Shown here in pieces: positions 55,758-64,000 of a DNA stretch of 64,000 nucleotides (position 1 is its first letter; each line of letters begins with the position of its first letter). The DNA comes from G965216255 sp965216255 (GTDB taxonomy: Bacteria; Bacteroidota; Rhodothermia; Rhodothermales; Bin80). The position numbers were made by a program, and so were the translations under genes. The notes under the pieces were generated by a model. That model did no database searches and had not been told where the DNA came from. It saw only the letters and a list, made by a program, of their open reading frames with translations. The DNA lies in contig OZ244148.1 in NCBI GenBank assembly GCA_965216255.1, positions 1,302,001-1,366,000 of the forward strand. The letters are read 5' to 3'.

Positions 55758-56386
55758 AACCACTTCACGTACACAAGAGATCATTGCGATTTGGCCAGAA
55801 CCATCCTCCAGATCTGCCGATAAGATGCCGCTCCCGTAGACACAAAATACGTCCAGCTGGGAAGTATGTACGGCCGGCTACTGGCTTTCGGGCCGTTTCG
55901 AGCCATCACGTCCCGCTCTAGCAGCCTTTGTTGCATCAATACATATCCGGAATCGATTTGTGCGATCTGAGAGGCAGATCCCACAACGGTAATCCTTCGT
56001 GTAATTAACGAAAGTTAATAGAAGCGCATTCGAGGGGGCCATTCGGGGGATTCCGGGAGCTGATTCGGGACCACCGGTTGCGCCTGATCGACGGCCGCGG
56101 CGGCCAGGGCAAAAGGGCTGCCTGTGCGCTGCGGCAATCGCTCAGGCCCCGCAAATCGTCGCCGAACGCACAATCATGCGACGAAGGCCACCAGAGCGGC
56201 ACCCCAGGAGCTCCAATCGGGCCTGAAATGGCCCGCGGGAGCCGGTTTTTGCCGCTATGCCCGGATTACCGGGGATTTGTTTTCAAGCGGTCCGGATCAC
56301 CGGCTCCGGCCCGCAGCTGACAAGAGGCTTCATCCGGCAGCCGATCCGATGAACAGCGCACTCACATCACGGCCCTTGGTGTGTCG
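55758..56386. other. gene-free region holding a dispersed repeat
   Basis: About 630 bases. A minus-strand frame near 55781-55984 is unsupported. The right part (56151-56272) is copy B of the dispersed repeat. A frame at 56040-56130 reading FRELIRDHRLRLIDG weakly recalls the relaxase C-terminus that precedes copy A. It is probably element debris. Confidence 0.45.
56151..56272 (+). repeat. dispersed ~122-bp repeat, copy B (other copy at 20189-20307)
   Basis: Same orientation as copy A and similar along its full length, including CATGCGACGAAGGCC and GAGCGGCACCCCAGGAGCTC. It lies 114 bp from the end of the subtilase gene, far from the relaxase that neighbours copy A. Confidence 0.65.
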
Positions 56387-59300
56387 TCACCGTATACGCA
56401 CGAATCTGCCTGTGTGCACGGAGCTATCCTCCGGCGAGGTGGCAGTCAGGCGGTACAGGTACAGTCCTGATGGCATCGCGCGGCCGCTCAGCGATATGCT
56501 GTGCCCGGATCCTGCCGCCCAACCGGCCGCAGGCACCGTGAGCACGCGACGGCCTGTCATGTCCGTGACCTCCACCGTCACGCTGGCCGGCCAGGGTAGG
56601 TCAAACACCAGCCGCGTGAACTGCCGGAACGGATTGGGATAGTTGCCGTGCACGGTAAAGGACTGTGGCAAGGTCTCTTGCTCGGCATCCGCGGAAGAGA
56701 TCACTTCTATGGTAAACAGCAAACTGTCGCGGGAGCCGTTCGCACCGGTGGCGGTGTACGTGTACGGTCTTGCGCCATCTGTGACCTCGGTCGGCGTTCC
56801 GGTCAGGATGCGGGTGGTACCGTCAAAGGCCAGTCCTGTCGGAAGCGCGGGGGTCAGGGCATAAGCTATTGGCACTGCGCCACCTGCGGCTTCGGGAAGA
56901 GCGATCGGATCAATGGGCTGTGCGCGAGCAAAAGACAGATCGGCAATCATGTCCCCGAACGAAACGGTCGGAACGACTTCTATGGTGAACGTCAGGCTTG
57001 CAGAGGCGCCGGCGTTGTCTGCGGCCCAATAGATATAGCTTGCAGCGGGCGTGGCGACCGTTGGCGTGCCGCCAATGGTTCGGGAGGCGGCATCGAAGGC
57101 CAATCCTGCAGGCAGTGCAGGCTCCAGCGTATAGGTATACGCAGACGCATCGCCGGTCGCCTCGGGAAGGGCAAACGAAGCAACCGGCCGGTTCACGGTA
57201 AAGGTCCGGTTGTCAGCGTCGCCTGCAAATTGTAACCCTGCACAGGTGGGACCGCTTGCGTCCGGAATACCGCTGAACCACGCCTGAAACGCGTCGTCAG
57301 CCGGCGCGCAGAGTGCCTGGCCGCCAAAGTGGAAAAACCCGAGATTGTCCAACTGCATCAGGCTGCGTGGCAGCATGCCCGTCAAGCGGTTGTCAGCCAG
57401 CGTCAGCCACTGCAACTGCGCGAGGCTGCCGAGTTCGGGCGGGATCGGTCCGGTGAGGGAATTTCCGTGCAGAACCAGCGCCTCCAGCTGCGTGAGGCCG
57501 CCGAGTTCGGACGGGATCGGTCCGGTGAGGGAATTCTCGTACAGAACCAGCCACTTCAGCAGCGTGAGGCCGCCGAGTTCAGGCGGGATTACGCCGGACA
57601 GAGAATTGTCCCACAGCTCCAGCTTCTTAAGCTGCGTGAGGCCGCCGAGTTCGGGTGGCAGCATGCCCGTGAGATTGTTCTCTGTCAAAAACAGTTCGAT
57701 CAGCTCTCCCTCGGTAAGCACGATACCGTACCACGTGGCCAGCTCTTCCTCCGATGGAACGCTCGTAATATCCCAATTGTCATTGCGCGTCCAATTGTCC
57801 CCGCCGGTCGCTGTGTACAACGCACTCAGATTGCGGTGCACCGCTTCCAGCGACCGATTAATGCTCAATGAGAACATGTCCGCCTCATCCACAAATGCGC
57901 CTTCGCCAATGCGCACAAAAAACCGCACCCGCTGCGTGGCGGGCGCGTCTTGCGCCACTGTAAATCCGAAACGTACCACGGCCGAGTCGCCGCCGGCTAA
58001 CCGGCCGACATCAATCTCTGCCACGCTCATGTCAATGAACGGATAGGCCTCGGCTCCCACGAGCCCCACCCTTAGCTGATTGGCGTCCGCAAGGTGATTA
58101 AATACCGTCGCCGTAATGGTCACCGCATCGCCGGATGCGATCATGCCGTCTCCGTCGCTGTCGGCCCAACTCCAGCGCCTGAGGCGCACCGCGGGCAATG
58201 CCGGCTCCCGAATGGCCGCCAACGCGTTGACAAACCCGCGTCCCAGCTGCCCCGCCCGCCCCGGGTTCTCCGCGTCCATGTTCTCACTCGCTAGCCGCAC
58301 CTGCTCCCTGATCGCGTCCGGCGTCATGCCGGGAAAGCGCGTCTTGACCAGGGCGGCCACTCCGGCCGCCAGAGGTGACGAAGACGATGTCCCTGCCATG
58401 GATATATATCCATTGTCGGACCCGGTAGTGAGAATGGATCTACCGGGAGCAAAAACGTTTACCAGCTTCCCGTAATTCGAGAATTGCGCCAGCCTGCGGC
58501 TGTCCTTCTCTGTGGCGCCCACGGAAAGCACGCGCGGATGACGCGCCGGATAATATCGCAGCAAGTCGTTGCTGGCAGCCTCATTAGAGGCCCCGGCCAC
58601 CACGAGGGCGCCCATGTCCGTGGCCAGATTAAGGGATTCGTCCACGAGTATGACCTCTACGTCGTTAGCTGCCAGGCCCGCAAAACTCGCATTGATGATG
58701 TCCGCCCCGTTGGCGGCGGCATACACAATCCCCTCGTAGCCATGGCATAAGGCGCGGTCAACGTTGCTGCAGCCTGCGTTGATATGCATGATGCGGGCAT
58801 TCCAGGCTGCGCCGGCTATGCCCACTCCGTTGTCGGTCACGGCGCTGGCCGCACCCGCACTGGCCGTGCCGTGCCGCATATTGCGGGGCGTCTGCGACAG
58901 GCCCGTCGGATCGTTGTCCGTTTCGTCTCTGTTGGCAAAGTTGACGCCGTGCACGTCATCGACAAACCCGTTGTCGTCGTCATCAATGCCGTTGCCGGCT
59001 ACCTCGTCCGGATTCGTCCACACGTTGGCGAGAAGATCCTCATGACGCCACTGGCCGCCGCCGTCCACGATCGCGATGACGACCTGCGGCACTCCGTCCT
59101 CGCTCCTGACCTCATCCCAGGCCTCCGGCAATCGCAGATGCCGGAGGTAGGTCTGTTCGCCAAACTCCGGATCATCGGGGTCCGCTCGCTCTCGGACGTC
59201 CAGTGCCTGCGTGCGGTTGACGAGCACAGGCTCGGCATAGACCACGCCGGGAGTCGCAGCCAGATCGGCGCTTACCCGTTCGGGAGCAACGCCGGCGTGA

Positions 59301-59620
59301 TAGCGCACATAGTACGTGCGGCGCAGTGCCAGCAGGTTGCGTCGGATCTTCGGCGTGGGCTCCACGTGATCCAGAAACGGATACACGCGCTCAATCGTGT
59401 GTACACTGAAGGCGGTAGCCGCGCGGTCAAATTCTTCCAGTCCGGTCTCGCTGGACTTGTTGGCAATGGAGACACCGGGTTCAAACTGCACTACAATCAC
59501 ATGGTCCACATATTCGGCCTTGTTCTGGGCCGCAGCCAGGGATACCGCCCAGACTGAAGCCAGGGCCATCGGCAATGCAGTCCTCCATGATGGTTTGTCC
59601 CAACTCTTGAAGAAGCTCAT
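56387..59620 (-). CDS. secreted subtilisin-like protease with LRR, Ig-like and T9SS sorting domains
   Basis: A 1077-residue exported protein. The signal peptide ends near AVSLAAAQ, then an inhibitor-like propeptide (~33-130). The S8 domain has Asp in VIAIVDGGGQWRHEDL near 190, His in RHGTASAGAASAV near 253, and Ser in MAGTSSSSPLAAGVAALVKT near 410. Next come leucine-rich repeats (TGMLPPELGGLTQLKKL and GPIPSELGGLTQLEAL, about five units), two Ig-like (He_PIG) domains with AGLAFDAASRTIGGTPT and TGLAFDGTTRILTGTPT, and the C-terminal GNYPNPFRQFTRLVFDLP module followed by SGLYLYRL, the type IX sorting signal layout. LRR-containing subtilases are uncommon in bacteria. The frame is complete; promoter not identified. 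Confidence 0.9.
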   Translation of the reverse strand: MSFFKSWDKPSWRTALPMALASVWAVSLAAAQNKAEYVDHVIVVQFEPGVSIANKSSETGLEEFDRAATAFSVHTIERVYPFLDHVEPTPKIRRNLLALRRTYYVRYHAGVAPERVSADLAATPGVVYAEPVLVNRTQALDVRERADPDDPEFGEQTYLRHLRLPEAWDEVRSEDGVPQVVIAIVDGGGQWRHEDLLANVWTNPDEVAGNGIDDDDNGFVDDVHGVNFANRDETDNDPTGLSQTPRNMRHGTASAGAASAVTDNGVGIAGAAWNARIMHINAGCSNVDRALCHGYEGIVYAAANGADIINASFAGLAANDVEVILVDESLNLATDMGALVVAGASNEAASNDLLRYYPARHPRVLSVGATEKDSRRLAQFSNYGKLVNVFAPGRSILTTGSDNGYISMAGTSSSSPLAAGVAALVKTRFPGMTPDAIREQVRLASENMDAENPGRAGQLGRGFVNALAAIREPALPAVRLRRWSWADSDGDGMIASGDAVTITATVFNHLADANQLRVGLVGAEAYPFIDMSVAEIDVGRLAGGDSAVVRFGFTVAQDAPATQRVRFFVRIGEGAFVDEADMFSLSINRSLEAVHRNLSALYTATGGDNWTRNDNWDITSVPSEEELATWYGIVLTEGELIELFLTENNLTGMLPPELGGLTQLKKLELWDNSLSGVIPPELGGLTLLKWLVLYENSLTGPIPSELGGLTQLEALVLHGNSLTGPIPPELGSLAQLQWLTLADNRLTGMLPRSLMQLDNLGFFHFGGQALCAPADDAFQAWFSGIPDASGPTCAGLQFAGDADNRTFTVNRPVASFALPEATGDASAYTYTLEPALPAGLAFDAASRTIGGTPTVATPAASYIYWAADNAGASASLTFTIEVVPTVSFGDMIADLSFARAQPIDPIALPEAAGGAVPIAYALTPALPTGLAFDGTTRILTGTPTEVTDGARPYTYTATGANGSRDSLLFTIEVISSADAEQETLPQSFTVHGNYPNPFRQFTRLVFDLPWPASVTVEVTDMTGRRVLTVPAAGWAAGSGHSISLSGRAMPSGLYLYRLTATSPEDSSVHTGRFVRIR

Positions 59621-59861
59621 TCGGGCATGGGCAATAATTTCTACACCAATGTAAAGATTTCCTCCATGCCTACCACAGAAATTCCGCCGCGGATGTGCCC
59701 GCTCGGGCGCGACCGGTTGGCCACATGCAGGAGTGGAAGTGCCGGCCTAGTATGGCGGTTCTTGACGGGTGCAATATACAGGTCAGTATGTTGCGTTCAC
59801 GCGGCCGCTGCGTATGTGCGGCGGCTCGGAATGAAGCGGAATCCGGCAGGGCCGCCTATGT
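59621..59861. other. spacer upstream of subtilase and IS1634 remnant
   Basis: About 240 bases. Nothing recognised; the subtilase promoter should be in the first part, and the left end of the IS1634 remnant in the second. Confidence 0.3.
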
Positions 59862-60870
59862 GTGCGGGCGCTCGCACACATGCGGCAGAAGACGTTAGCC
59901 TTAAAGCTGGACGCGTCCGGATTTGTGCGTAGCGCGCGCATTCTTCCGGGCAATGCCCGCGAACCCAAGACGCTGCAGAAAGCTGTGGAGGAGCTGAGCA
60001 GCGCCCGGATGAGCGTAATCATGGACGCGGGCATCGCCACCCGTGCCAATCTGCTGTTTTTAAAGGAAAAAGGTCTGGATTGGATTTGTGTCCAGCACAG
60101 CAAGACGCCGCCCGCACCAGAGGATACGCCCGATGAGTGGTGCAATACCAACAGCGGCATCGCCATCAAAGCCTGGCGCATGGCAGACAAGGATGAAGAG
60201 GCGCAAGAGCACCGGTGACAGCAAACTGGACACCAGGCGTGCAAAATGTGAAGCCGCACTCACGAAACTGCAAGAGGGCCCCCTGAAGCCGCGCTGCGTC
60301 AAGGACTATGGCAAGCTACAGCGCAGGCTCGCTCGTGAGATCGAAAAACATAAGCATGTCGCCTGCCAGTATACCATTGAGGTCCAGCGAAAAAAGGACA
60401 GTACGCTGGCCGAGGCGGTGACGTTTACGCACAGGGCCGCGTTTAAGCAGAAAACGTAGGCGGCTACGTCTTGCGTACCAGTCACACGGACTGGGCTGCC
60501 TCCAGGGTCGCCCGCACCTACTGGCAGACATTGAGCGTACGTTTCGGACGTTAAAGTCAGAATAAAGTCAGAACTAGGAATGCGTCTCATATACCACAGC
60601 CGGGATACACGCATTGAGACGCATATCTTTCTTTCGGTGTTGGCTTATCACGCAGTAAACCTTATTGGCACGCAGCTCCATGCAGTACCACATCCACAGC
60701 AGTTGGGCTACGCTGCAGTTTGAGCTCAACCAGTGGCAGCGCATCACCACGGTATTACCAAAAGAGGGGCGCACCCGCATTCTGCTGAAGCGGGATGCAG
60801 ATCCGGGTCCCCTCCAGCGACGCATCACTACGGTCATGGGACTGCAATCCAATCAAACGTATACAAGGCG
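59862..60870 (+). pseudogene. IS1634-family transposase remnant, second copy
   Basis: Fragments in different frames: TLALKLDASGFVRSARILPG, MDAGIATRANLLFLKEKGL, WICVQHSKTPPAPEDT (60060 region), then AALTKLQEGPLKPRCVKDYG and ACQYTIEVQRKKD, then YHSRDTRIETHIFLSVLAYH and FELNQWQRITTVLPKEGRTR. They follow the order of the IS1634 DDE domain but have several shifts, and the N-terminal third is missing. It differs clearly from the intact copy at 31246-34091, so it is not a recent duplicate. Confidence 0.7.
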
Positions 60871-60978
60871 CACGCAACACGACCCTAAAACTGTAGTGTC
60901 ATAGAATAGGGCAGTGAGCTTAGATCGCTGTTTTGCAGGGGTTTAGCGGCTTTCCGAAATAAAAAATACAAAATTCCG

Positions 60979-61260
60979 TTGACTCTGCTCGGACGCGAGG
61001 TGCCAGAGATCAATCCTGATGTCATGTTCACCGGTGTGAAACTGCGCGAGTTGGCAGCGTATGCGCGGGGAGCATAATTTCCCGCCCCCCAAGACACTTC
61101 AACCGGCGATATTGCTGGTGACCATCCTGGGAGGATATCATCGCCGGAAGAAGGGCCCACCAGCGGGGCACAAGGTCTTGTGGAGGGGCTACTTCCGGCT
61201 AATGACGGCAAGCACCCATCGGGCGATATGGGAAAAGCACGAGCTACCGGATATCCAGTA
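60979..61260 (+). pseudogene. IS4/Tn5-type transposase C-terminal fragment
   Basis: Frame pieces LTLLGREVPEINPDVMFTG, KLRELAAYAR, then ILLVTILGGYHRRKKGPPAG and HKVLWRGYFRLMTASTHRA recall the Tn5 dimerisation and C-terminal region (LGGYxxRxxDxPPG, LWRGL). A stop near 61075 separates the two halves. Only about 90 codons remain. Confidence 0.5.
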
Positions 61261-61833
61261 AGAATGACGGCATGGCGGCGGCGTACCCACGCCTTGAACG
61301 GCGACGTTAGCAGGAATGGCGGTGACCGCATCAATTGTTGCGGCACACAAGTGGAAGTATGCTCTGGCAATATTGCTGCAGCCATCGGCGTGTGGCGCTG
61401 GTTACCGGCGGTCTACGTACTGCCGCTCGGACACAGATCATGGCAGAGCCACCGCCTACGTTTGAGCACAATCGCAGTTAGCATCATCTGATTCGACGTG
61501 CCAAATCATCCAATCGCCTCCAATCACATCTCAGAAATCATTTGTTAAATACTACTTGTGATACCAGGGCAGGGCAAGCCAGCAATTGGGCCCCAGACCG
61601 GAGCCACGTACGACCACCTTCGGGGGCACCGGTGGCCAGCTACGCGCTCTAGCTTCGATGATCAAGCTGATAGAATTTTGCAACCAGCTTTGGGGCAACA
61701 CCAAGCCATCCAGTTGTATTCGAAATTCAGTCGATTGGACGCAACCCGGCCGTGGTAGCGGTCTATAGCCTTCTATGTGCCGGGCCCACATCCGATGCAG
61801 AACGTATCTTTGTGCAACGCAAGGGCGCATTCC
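61261..61833. other. gene-free stretch before aldo/keto reductase
   Basis: About 570 bases without a supported gene. Open frames near 61558-61770 are not recognised. Probably IS debris plus the promoter of the reductase gene. Confidence 0.35.
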
Positions 61834-62811
61834 ATGCAGTATACACAACTTGGCCGCACGGGCCTCTCCGTCTCCAGACTTTGCCTTGGTTGCATGACCT
61901 ACGGGGACCCGAATTGGCAGCCGTGGATCCTCTCCGAAGAGGCCTCGCAGCCCTTCTTCCGCCGGGCCATAGAGCACGGTATTAATTTCTTTGATACCGC
62001 CGATATTTATTCCTTCGGTGTTAGCGAAGAAATAACGGGACGGGCACTGCGCAAGTACGGGCGCATGGATGAAATCGTCCTCGCCTCGAAAGTCTTCTTC
62101 CCGATGGCCAAAGCCCAGAATATGGGTGGCCTATCCAGAAAGCACATCATCCAGGCCTGCGAGGCGAGCCTGCTGCGTCTGGGAGTGGAAGCTATCGATT
62201 TGTACCAGATCCACCGCTTCGATGCGAGCGTACCTGTTGAAGAGACGCTCGAGGCGCTGAACCACCTGGTACGACAGGGCAAGGTGCGCTATATCGGTGC
62301 CAGTTCGATGTTTGCCTGGCAGCTGGCCCGCATGCTCAGCACCTCGGAACGAAACGGATGGGCCCGGTTCGCAAGCATGCAAAACCACTACAATCTGCTC
62401 TACCGGGAGGAGGAGCGCGAAATGATTCCCCTGTGCATCGCGGAGGGACTGGGCGTTATCCCGTGGTCCCCCCTTGCCCGCGGCCTCCTAGCGCGGGCGG
62501 AATCCCTGCAGGACCCGCCTGCGACCATTCGTGCGGAGAGCGACAAGCTGATGCACGCGCGCTACACGCACCCGGCCGATGCCAAGGTCGCGTGCGCCGT
62601 GCAGAGCGTGGCCACGCGGCGAGGCGTAGCACCCGCCACCGTGGCCCTAGCCTGGCTGCTCTCCCGCCCCGGAGTGACAGCTCCCATTATCGGTACTTCG
62701 AAGCTCGAACATCTGGATACCGCGGTCCAGACACTGGATTTCGACCTTTCCGACGACGATGTCGCCGCGCTAGAGCGCTCCTATGTACCACACAAGGTAA
62801 TCGGGCACTGA
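61834..62811 (+). CDS. aldo/keto reductase
   Basis: NADPH-dependent oxidoreductase of the AKR superfamily (325 residues, TIM barrel). Features are the N-terminal LGRTGLSVSRLCLGCMTYGD, catalytic Asp-Tyr in NFFDTADIYSFGVSE, Lys in EIVLASKVFFP, the His of IDLYQIHRFDA, and the cofactor-binding GVTAPIIGTSKLEHLDTAVQ near the C-terminus. The ATG at 61834 (MQYTQLGRTGLSV) is the family start. Substrate is not predictable; it resembles YajO/general stress-type AKRs. It stands alone between IS debris and the propeller gene. Confidence 0.92.
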   Translation: MQYTQLGRTGLSVSRLCLGCMTYGDPNWQPWILSEEASQPFFRRAIEHGINFFDTADIYSFGVSEEITGRALRKYGRMDEIVLASKVFFPMAKAQNMGGLSRKHIIQACEASLLRLGVEAIDLYQIHRFDASVPVEETLEALNHLVRQGKVRYIGASSMFAWQLARMLSTSERNGWARFASMQNHYNLLYREEEREMIPLCIAEGLGVIPWSPLARGLLARAESLQDPPATIRAESDKLMHARYTHPADAKVACAVQSVATRRGVAPATVALAWLLSRPGVTAPIIGTSKLEHLDTAVQTLDFDLSDDDVAALERSYVPHKVIGH

Positions 62812-62985
62812 TCATGACTTGCGACACTTACGATTGCCTGGCCGAGCATCCGAACCAGGCTCCGACAGAACCAGGCCCCTGGCAGCCTTCGAAGGCTGCT
62901 TGCCCCCCCGCGCGGTCCGTCATTATTGGAAGATCCGATATCATCGGGCGATAGCGGGAACGTGTTGGACTTCATATTTTCATCA
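62812..62985. other. short spacer with a possible small ORF
   Basis: A 46-codon frame begins MTCDTYDCLAEHPNQAPTEP at 62814. It has no recognised relative or good ribosome site and is not called as a gene. Confidence 0.25.
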
Positions 62986-63017
62986 TTGACGATGGCCGCG
63001 CAGCGAACCTATAGAAT
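62986..63017 (+). promoter_or_regulatory. possible sigma-70-like promoter for the TolB-like gene
   Basis: TTGACG at 62986-62991, an 18-base spacer and TATAGAAT at 63010-63017. A transcript would have a leader of about 145 bases before the ATG at 63167. Whether this organism uses such boxes is uncertain, since Bacteroidota-type promoters differ. Confidence 0.3.
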
Positions 63018-63166
63018 ACTGTACGCCCGTCTGCCTGCATTCACACGCATGGTCGAGGGATCAATCCGCGTGAGGCCTCACCACTGCGGGCGCACAAGCG
63101 GCTAAATCGGGCTCGATTGCGCGCCAATTCTAAGCGAGACGGACTCCAAGACGGGCTGAATCCGAT

Positions 63167-64000
63167 ATGACTACAAACATGCTGCCGCTATCATTCTCCA
63201 CGCTGCTGATGCTGGCGCTGCCGGTAATTCTTGCAGCTCAACCCGCCGTGTATGCCCCGGAGCACGGGGAGCTGCAGTACGTCAATGCACGCACCGGCGG
63301 CAACTACATGTACAATTTTTACCTGCCGCCTCCGGGCACGAGCACGCCTTGGTGGCCTTCATGGTCGCCCGACGGCGCATCCCTTGCATTCTCATTGCAA
63401 GGCACCATCTGGCAAATGCGCGTCGGCACGAAGGAAGCGTACGAATTGGTACATGCAGCGGAATATCTGTCGTCACCTGAATGGTCGCCTGACGGTCGCC
63501 ATGTCGTTTTCACCGCTGATGATGGCCAGAGCATCAATCTGCGGATGCTGGATCTGGAAACAGGCCGTGTGACGCACCTAAGCGACGGCGATTTCCTCAA
63601 CCTGGACCCGGCCTGGTCACCCGATGGCACGCGGCTCGCCTACGTTTCCACCCGACCCAACGGCTACTTCAACATCTTCGTCATGGAGATCGTTGAGGGG
63701 GCGGGCGGCGAGATCGCCCAATTGACACAAGACCACGCCTTCGGTAAACCGCGCCTGTATTTCGGCGACATTGATCTGCACATCCAACCTTCCTGGATGC
63801 CGAATTCAGATACGCTGCTGTTCGTCTCCAATCGCGGGATTCCGCTGGGATCGGGGGGAGTATGGAGGATGCCCGTAGTTGAAAACGGTATCGACCAGGC
63901 CACGTTGATCCGGAAAGAGGAGACGCTCTACCGGACGCGCGCGCATGTTTCGCATGACGGCACGCGGTTCGTATACAGCTCCCATCTGGGCGGACAGTTC
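63167..64000 (+). CDS. secreted TolB-like PD40 propeller protein (3' end outside window)
   Basis: Starts at the ATG at 63167, with a signal peptide (MTTNMLPLSFSTLLMLALPV ending near ILAAQP). The 278 codons visible have no stop. Repeated PD40 units occur: WWPSWSPDGASLAFSLQG, SSPEWSPDGRHVVFTADDG, LDPAWSPDGTRLAYVSTRP and IQPSWMPNSDTLLFVSNRG, as in TolB and related propellers. In some proteins this domain precedes an amidohydrolase or peptidase, so the missing C-terminus decides the function. Confidence 0.82.
   Translation, partial: MTTNMLPLSFSTLLMLALPVILAAQPAVYAPEHGELQYVNARTGGNYMYNFYLPPPGTSTPWWPSWSPDGASLAFSLQGTIWQMRVGTKEAYELVHAAEYLSSPEWSPDGRHVVFTADDGQSINLRMLDLETGRVTHLSDGDFLNLDPAWSPDGTRLAYVSTRPNGYFNIFVMEIVEGAGGEIAQLTQDHAFGKPRLYFGDIDLHIQPSWMPNSDTLLFVSNRGIPLGSGGVWRMPVVENGIDQATLIRKEETLYRTRAHVSHDGTRFVYSSHLGGQF

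Noticed and set aside
1..64000. CRISPR arrays, tRNA or rRNA genes
   Set aside because: No regularly spaced repeats and no cloverleaf or rRNA sequence were noticed on reading; a dedicated scan was not possible.

Overview
The window looks like a chromosome segment of a moderately high-GC member of the Bacteroidota/Rhodothermota group. This rests on family content: a DUF2723 (TMEM260-like) membrane glycosyltransferase, one LptF/G-type permease, a subtilase with the NYPNPF-type C-terminal sorting module of type IX secretion cargo, a DUF5128-like six-bladed propeller next to small Cys-rich secreted peptides, and a TTG-N20-TAnnTTTG promoter of Bacteroidota type. Phylum is inference; no rRNA or tRNA gene was seen.

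Housekeeping blocks are intact and compact: doxX-like and metF (1-1609); ybeY, a DUF2723 protein, lptF/G, rsmI and a metallo-beta-lactamase hydrolase (11.9-18.6 kb); and 38.7-50.2 kb, with a glycosyltransferase/Rossmann fusion, accA, nadC, an AcuC-like deacetylase, an M20 amidohydrolase, an undecaprenyl-phosphate sugar transferase, an ABC-F ATPase and an FG-GAP protein. Further on come a GDPD lipoprotein, pnuC, a TM2 protein, a large subtilase-LRR protein, an aldo/keto reductase and a TolB-like propeller that runs off the end.

Between them lie accessory islands crowded with decayed mobile DNA. At 1.6-10.35 kb, two related mod/res restriction-modification operons stand head to tail on the minus strand. 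Each has a different toxin-antitoxin-like cassette between mod and res: MNT/HEPN in one, a 302-residue unknown plus a PIN protein in the other. Both are inactivated, and an IS1380 remnant separates them. At 18.6-38.4 kb there is a 5'-truncated relaxase, an AT-rich cluster with an SF2 helicase and a small Cys protein, IS66 pieces joined to an integrase fragment, a four-gene operon for two 8-Cys secreted peptides with a propeller and a thioredoxin-like protein, several insertion sequences, an OLD-like ATPase/TOPRIM protein and an EcoRII-type nuclease remnant.

The clearest unusual feature is a 670-nt group II intron without a reverse transcriptase gene. It sits inside an IS1634-family transposase, and exact removal restores the reading frame. 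The peptide/propeller/thioredoxin operon and the exchangeable cassettes in the mod/res operons are the best candidates for little-described biology. Premature stops of all three kinds plus many single-base frameshifts point to decay under heavy IS load, not to genetic recoding.
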